Part shown: in pieces, positions 22,195-25,034 of the stretch
Layout of the letters: every line of letters begins with the position of its first letter
How positions within the stretch are numbered: position 1 is the first letter of the stretch
Assembly (NCBI GenBank): GCA_045639845.1
Contig: JAZUDW010000060.1
Span: forward strand, 1 to 25,034
From: Colimorpha sp045639845
GTDB lineage: Bacteria > Bacteroidota > Bacteroidia > Bacteroidales > P3
DNA length: 25,034 nt
Direction: 5' to 3'
Position numbers and translations under genes: made by a program
Notes under the pieces: model-generated
The model's database searches: none
Told to the model about the DNA's origin: nothing
Seen by the model: only the letters and a program-made list of their open reading frames with translations

Positions 22195-23439
22195 ATGCAA
22201 CAGATATTCAATCTTGTAAATGAGATGTCGCCCTACCTTCTGCTGGGCTTTTTCCTGGCGGGGGTGATGCATGCCTTCGTGCCCAGCATGGTGTATAGTC
22301 GTTATCTTGGAGGCAAAGGATTCCGTTCGGTCTTCTATGGTGCTCTGTTCGGGGTGCCGCTGCCGTTGTGTTCGTGCGGTGTTATTCCCACGGCTATGTC
22401 GCTCCGCAAAGCAGGTGCCTCCAAGGGCGCCACCACATCGTTCCTCATAGCCACTCCCGAGACGGGCGTAGATAGTATCATAGCCACCTATTCCCTTTTG
22501 GGTCTGCCTTTTGCCATACTGCGTCCCATAGCCGCCTTCTGCAATGCGCTGCTTGGCGGATGGCTCATCAATAGGTTTGCCGACGATGGTGAGGCTTCCG
22601 TAGTGGATGAATCCGATACGCAGTGCTCGTGTGGCTGCGGTCATCCCGAAGAGCCTGCCACCTTCCTAGGCAAAGTGCGCGAGGCCCTCGTCTTCGGCTT
22701 TGTGGAGATGATGCAGGATATAGGCAAATGGCTTGTGATAGGCCTCTTGGTGGCTGGATTGATCACGGTGTTTGTGCCCGACGATTTCTTCGCCCTCTTC
22801 CGTGGCAACACCCAGCTCAGCATGCTGCTGGTACTTTGCTTGGCCATACCTATGTATATCTGTGCCACTGGTTCCATACCCATCGCTGTGGCGCTGATGC
22901 TCAAGGGGCTCACCCCAGGTGCCGCGCTGGTACTGCTCATGGCAGGCCCCGCTTGCAATATGGCCTCGATACTGGTTATCAACAAGGTGATGGGGCGCAA
23001 GACGTTGGTGCTCTATCTGGCCTCTATCTTCGTCATGGCTATCTTTTGGGGTCATGTGGTGGACTACCTGTTGCCCGCCCAATGGTTCCAGGCAGGTGTG
23101 CTCAGCGCCAGCTGTTGTGGCGACGAGGGTACCTCGTGGTTCCGTATTGCCAGTAGCATCGTGCTTGCCCTGCTCTTAGTCAATGCTTTCGTGTTGAGAA
23201 AAAAACATCATCATGAACATATCACCCAAAACAACGCTCTTATGAAAACATATCACATCGAAGGAATGAACTGCAACCACTGCCGTGCCGCTGCCGAGAA
23301 AGCCATCCAGGAGGTGGAAGGTGTAGCGTCGGTGACCGTTGATCTTGACAAAAAAGAAGCCCGTGTAGAAGGCACCGCCTCCAATGAGGACATCTGCAAG
23401 GCTGTAGAATCGGTGGGTTTCACCTGCACGCTGTCATAG
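22195..23439 (+). CDS. SO_0444-type Cu/Zn efflux permease with C-terminal HMA domain
   Basis: This 414-residue protein combines a permease of the ArsP/DUF318 type with a heavy-metal-associated (HMA) domain. The permease part has about eight hydrophobic helices. Cysteine motifs lie at pore-like positions: PLPLCSCGVIP (55-65), CATGSIPIA (223-231) and a cytosolic CSCGCGH linker (144-150). A His-rich HHHEH (338-342) linker leads into the HMA domain, which begins at Met350 (MKTYHIEGMNCNHC) and has the metal-binding CNHC (C360-C363). Members of this family are proposed to export copper or zinc. The Fur-family gene just upstream is the likely regulator. The ATG at 22195 follows the TATCTTTG element. 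Confidence 0.9.
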   Translation: MQQIFNLVNEMSPYLLLGFFLAGVMHAFVPSMVYSRYLGGKGFRSVFYGALFGVPLPLCSCGVIPTAMSLRKAGASKGATTSFLIATPETGVDSIIATYSLLGLPFAILRPIAAFCNALLGGWLINRFADDGEASVVDESDTQCSCGCGHPEEPATFLGKVREALVFGFVEMMQDIGKWLVIGLLVAGLITVFVPDDFFALFRGNTQLSMLLVLCLAIPMYICATGSIPIAVALMLKGLTPGAALVLLMAGPACNMASILVINKVMGRKTLVLYLASIFVMAIFWGHVVDYLLPAQWFQAGVLSASCCGDEGTSWFRIASSIVLALLLVNAFVLRKKHHHEHITQNNALMKTYHIEGMNCNHCRAAAEKAIQEVEGVASVTVDLDKKEARVEGTASNEDICKAVESVGFTCTLS

Positions 23440-23525
23440 AACCGAGAAGGTAGAGGACTGTCTGGATTGAACTACAGGCAGCCCTCGTATCCCTCGTATT
23501 TGCTATTTCATAACGATAGGAGGCA
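23440..23525 (+). other. Permease-lrgA intergenic segment
   Basis: The segment holds a hairpin CTGTCTG (23458-23464) with CAGGCAG (23475-23481) and one U-G pair, then an exact tandem 9-mer CCCTCGTAT (23482-23490 and 23491-23499). AGGAGG (23518-23523) lies only 2 nt from the lrgA ATG, too close for a standard Shine-Dalgarno. No clear TAnnTTTG was found, so lrgAB may be read from the permease transcript. Confidence 0.45.
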
Positions 23526-23969
23526 ATGATTAGACAATGTTTCATCATCTTTGGATGTCTTGCCGTGGGCGAACTTGTGGTGTGGCTCACTGGCATCGGC
23601 ATCCCTAGCAGTATCATAGGTATGCTCTTGCTCACTGCTTTGCTGCAACTGAAGGCAGTGAAGCTCGACTGGGTAAAAGGGATGTCGGATTTTCTTATCA
23701 AGAATATGGGTTTCTTCTTCGTGCCTCCTGGAGTGGCTGTGATGCTCTATTTCAACGTTATCAAAGCCCAATGGCTGCCTATAGTGGTGGCCACCGTGGT
23801 GAGCACCGTGCTGGTGCTGGTGGTCACAGGATGGACCCATCAGTACCTCCGCAAGGCGGCAGCTTCCAAAACCGAGAACGCCACCCCGCATTCGGATGCC
23901 GATAATGGCATGCGTAAGGATATTACTGCAAACAAAAACAACGATCGCCATGGAGATATTGAGCAATAA
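23526..23969 (+). CDS. lrgA: LrgA/CidA-family holin-like protein
   Basis: This 147-residue membrane protein has four hydrophobic segments in its first 105 residues. Family blocks are GIGIPSSIIGMLLLTALLQLKAVKLDWV and the KNMGFFFVPPGVAVMLYF segment. LrgA/CidA proteins are holin-like and affect murein hydrolase activity or export of small metabolites. The last 38 residues are hydrophilic (KAAASKTENATPHSDADNGM onward) and look like a loose cytosolic tail. The 3' end overlaps the lrgB start by 20 nt in another frame, so the genes are translationally coupled. The symbol reflects the family only. Confidence 0.9.
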   Translation: MIRQCFIIFGCLAVGELVVWLTGIGIPSSIIGMLLLTALLQLKAVKLDWVKGMSDFLIKNMGFFFVPPGVAVMLYFNVIKAQWLPIVVATVVSTVLVLVVTGWTHQYLRKAAASKTENATPHSDADNGMRKDITANKNNDRHGDIEQ

Positions 23970-24648
23970 CATCGTCCTCTTGTCCCTCACCTTTGGCATT
24001 TATCACCTGGCCCGACAGTTGCAGAAACGCATAGGCTGGGTGGTATTCAACCCCATACTGGTTACCATTGTCGTACTCATTGTTTTCCTGAAGCTCACAG
24101 GCATCAGCTATGAAACCTACGAAGAGGGCGGACGCTATATCGACTTCTGGCTCAAGCCAGCCATCGTGGCCCTCGGCGTTCCTCTCTATCAGCATCTTGG
24201 ACAGATACGCCGTCAACTGTTCCCCATACTGGTGTCGCAACTAGTGGGGTGCCTGGTGGGGCTGGTAAGCGTAGTCGCCATAGCCTCGTTGATGGGAGCC
24301 TCGCACGATGTTGTCGTGTCGCTGGCACCCAAGTCGGTCACCACGCCCATCGCCATGGAGGTGAGCAAGGCGGCGGGAGGCATACCCTCGCTCACAGCCG
24401 CCATCGTAGTGTGCGTAGGTATTTTCGGCGCCGTGTTCGGCTTCAAGATACTCGAAGTGTGGCATGTCAAGAATCCCTATTCCCAGGGTATCGGCATGGG
24501 CACAGCCTCGCATGCCGTGGGCACCTCCAAGGCCATGGAGAAAGGCGAGACCTATGGTGCCTATTCCTCGCTCGGACTCATACTCAACGGCGTGCTCACC
24601 GCACTGCTGGCACCCCTGGTGCTGAGGCTGATGGGTTTCTCTGTTTAG
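23950..24648 (+). CDS. lrgB: LrgB/CidB-family membrane protein
   Basis: This 232-residue polytopic membrane protein has the conserved LrgB blocks FWLKPAIVALGVPLYQHL, SLAPKSVTTPIAMEVSKAAGG and GIGMGTASHAVGTSKAMEKG, with a final LVLRLMGF helix. It pairs with LrgA; plant and bacterial members have been linked to glycolate, pyruvate or related transport as well as to autolysis control. The ATG at 23950 gives the normal N-terminus (MEILSNNIVLLSLTFGIYHL); the longer frame to 23896 only extends into the lrgA tail. Overlap with lrgA is 20 nt. Confidence 0.94.
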   Translation: MEILSNNIVLLSLTFGIYHLARQLQKRIGWVVFNPILVTIVVLIVFLKLTGISYETYEEGGRYIDFWLKPAIVALGVPLYQHLGQIRRQLFPILVSQLVGCLVGLVSVVAIASLMGASHDVVVSLAPKSVTTPIAMEVSKAAGGIPSLTAAIVVCVGIFGAVFGFKILEVWHVKNPYSQGIGMGTASHAVGTSKAMEKGETYGAYSSLGLILNGVLTALLAPLVLRLMGFSV

Positions 24649-24919
24649 CAAAGTTTGTAAATGTCGATATTATTTGCGTACTTTGTGCAATAGTTTATTA
24701 AACGCCTGCTTGCGTACAATGGGTTGATTCCGATGGGTGTATATTGCTTAATCCCCGGCATCGATTCGGTTGAAGTGATCGGAAAAATAGGATAATCCCA
24801 ATCAATTTGCGAAGCCTACGCTCCTTTTTTTCGAAGAAAGCTACCCTTCCCCATCGCATATATGAGCGTCGGTGTTTACAGATCAATCAGTATCAACACA
24901 ACATGAAAACTAATAGTAT
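24649..24919. other. Intergenic segment before the last gene
   Basis: These 271 nt hold no convincing gene. The only short open frame on the minus strand is Arg-rich and overlaps AT-rich promoter-like DNA. TATTATTTG near 24669 resembles TAnnTTTG with one extra base, so a promoter is possible but not supported. No strong hairpin with a T-run follows lrgB. Confidence 0.4.
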
Positions 24920-25034
24920 ATGAATTGTCCGCATAGACCCACAAAAGTAGATAAATCCCAATATTTTGAGTGCACCTGTCCCAAGGAGTGCCCTCGTCAT
25001 GGCCAGTGCTGTGCCTGTGTGGCCCACCACCGAG
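24920..25034 (+). CDS. DUF6485-like Cys-rich small protein (3' truncated by window edge)
   Basis: The frame starts at ATG 24920 and runs to the window end, giving 38 residues beginning MNCPHRPTKVDKSQYF and then CTCPKECPRHGQCCACVAHH. Seven cysteines in CxC, CPRHGQCCAC and neighbouring positions match the small zinc-binding-like DUF6485 family, which usually has CPRxGxCCxCxxYHR. The function is unknown. An ATG at 24903 opens a frame that stops at once and is rejected. The C-terminus lies outside the window. Confidence 0.6.
   Translation, partial: MNCPHRPTKVDKSQYFECTCPKECPRHGQCCACVAHHR

Noticed and set aside
23518..23523. AGGAGG before lrgA as a strong ribosome binding site
   Set aside because: Spacing to the ATG is only 2 nt, too short for normal Shine-Dalgarno use; Bacteroidetes rarely depend on such sites.

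Overview
The window looks like a piece of a Bacteroidales chromosome (Bacteroides/Prevotella/Muribaculaceae type; the family cannot be fixed from the sequence alone). Several intergenic regions carry the Bacteroidetes sigma-ABfr -7 element TAnnTTTG. Most starts lack a Shine-Dalgarno sequence. The gene content (WbqC-like protein, lipoprotein enzymes, SO_0444-type Cu/Zn permease with an HMA tail, LrgAB, a DUF6485-like protein) also fits the group. There is no transposase, integrase, phage gene or CRISPR array.

Left part (1-8.8 kb), mostly core functions: the tail of an unidentified gene, mnmG (tRNA U34 modification) with an intrinsic terminator, a short minus-strand operon (small hypothetical protein, then WbqC-like), two tandem tRNA-Lys(UUU) genes with a clear promoter and terminator, a large exported TPR protein, a minus-strand O-antigen ligase/polymerase-like membrane protein that overlaps the TPR gene tail to tail, ksgA (rsmA) behind a long leader, and a six-helix membrane protein distantly like MntP.

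Middle part (8.8-14.4 kb): one minus-strand run reading smpB, lysC (aspartate kinase), a stand-alone PD-(D/E)XK nuclease with four Fe-S-type cysteines, aroB, and a U32-family peptidase/RNA hydroxylase-like gene. Ribosome rescue, amino-acid and aromatic biosynthesis and a nuclease therefore share close spacing.

A 0.5 kb GC-rich, repeat- and hairpin-rich gap (14.4-14.9 kb) leads into a plus-strand run of small conserved proteins: TIGR04076 type, YjbR/MmcQ, YdeI/OmdA, a DUF3267 membrane metalloprotease and an 80-residue orphan.

Right part (17.1-21.6 kb): a redox/aromatic-metabolism-like cluster built around an AraC regulator, with an ABM monooxygenase, a double carboxymuconolactone-decarboxylase/cupin protein, an alpha/beta hydrolase and a flavodoxin-like protein. 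All four enzymes carry export or lipoprotein signals, although their relatives are usually cytosolic. Next come a Fur-family regulator and a metal-efflux permease fused to an HMA domain, then overlapping lrgA-lrgB, and the start of a cysteine-rich DUF6485-like protein at the right edge.

The most interesting non-coding signals are two parS-like palindromes flanking mnmG, a cluster of DnaA-box-like 9-mers with an AT-rich inverted repeat before the tRNAs, the structured element at 14.5-14.8 kb, and possible alternative hairpins in the ksgA leader. Hand-sampled GC skew argues against an origin at 3.5 kb, so the origin reading is kept tentative.
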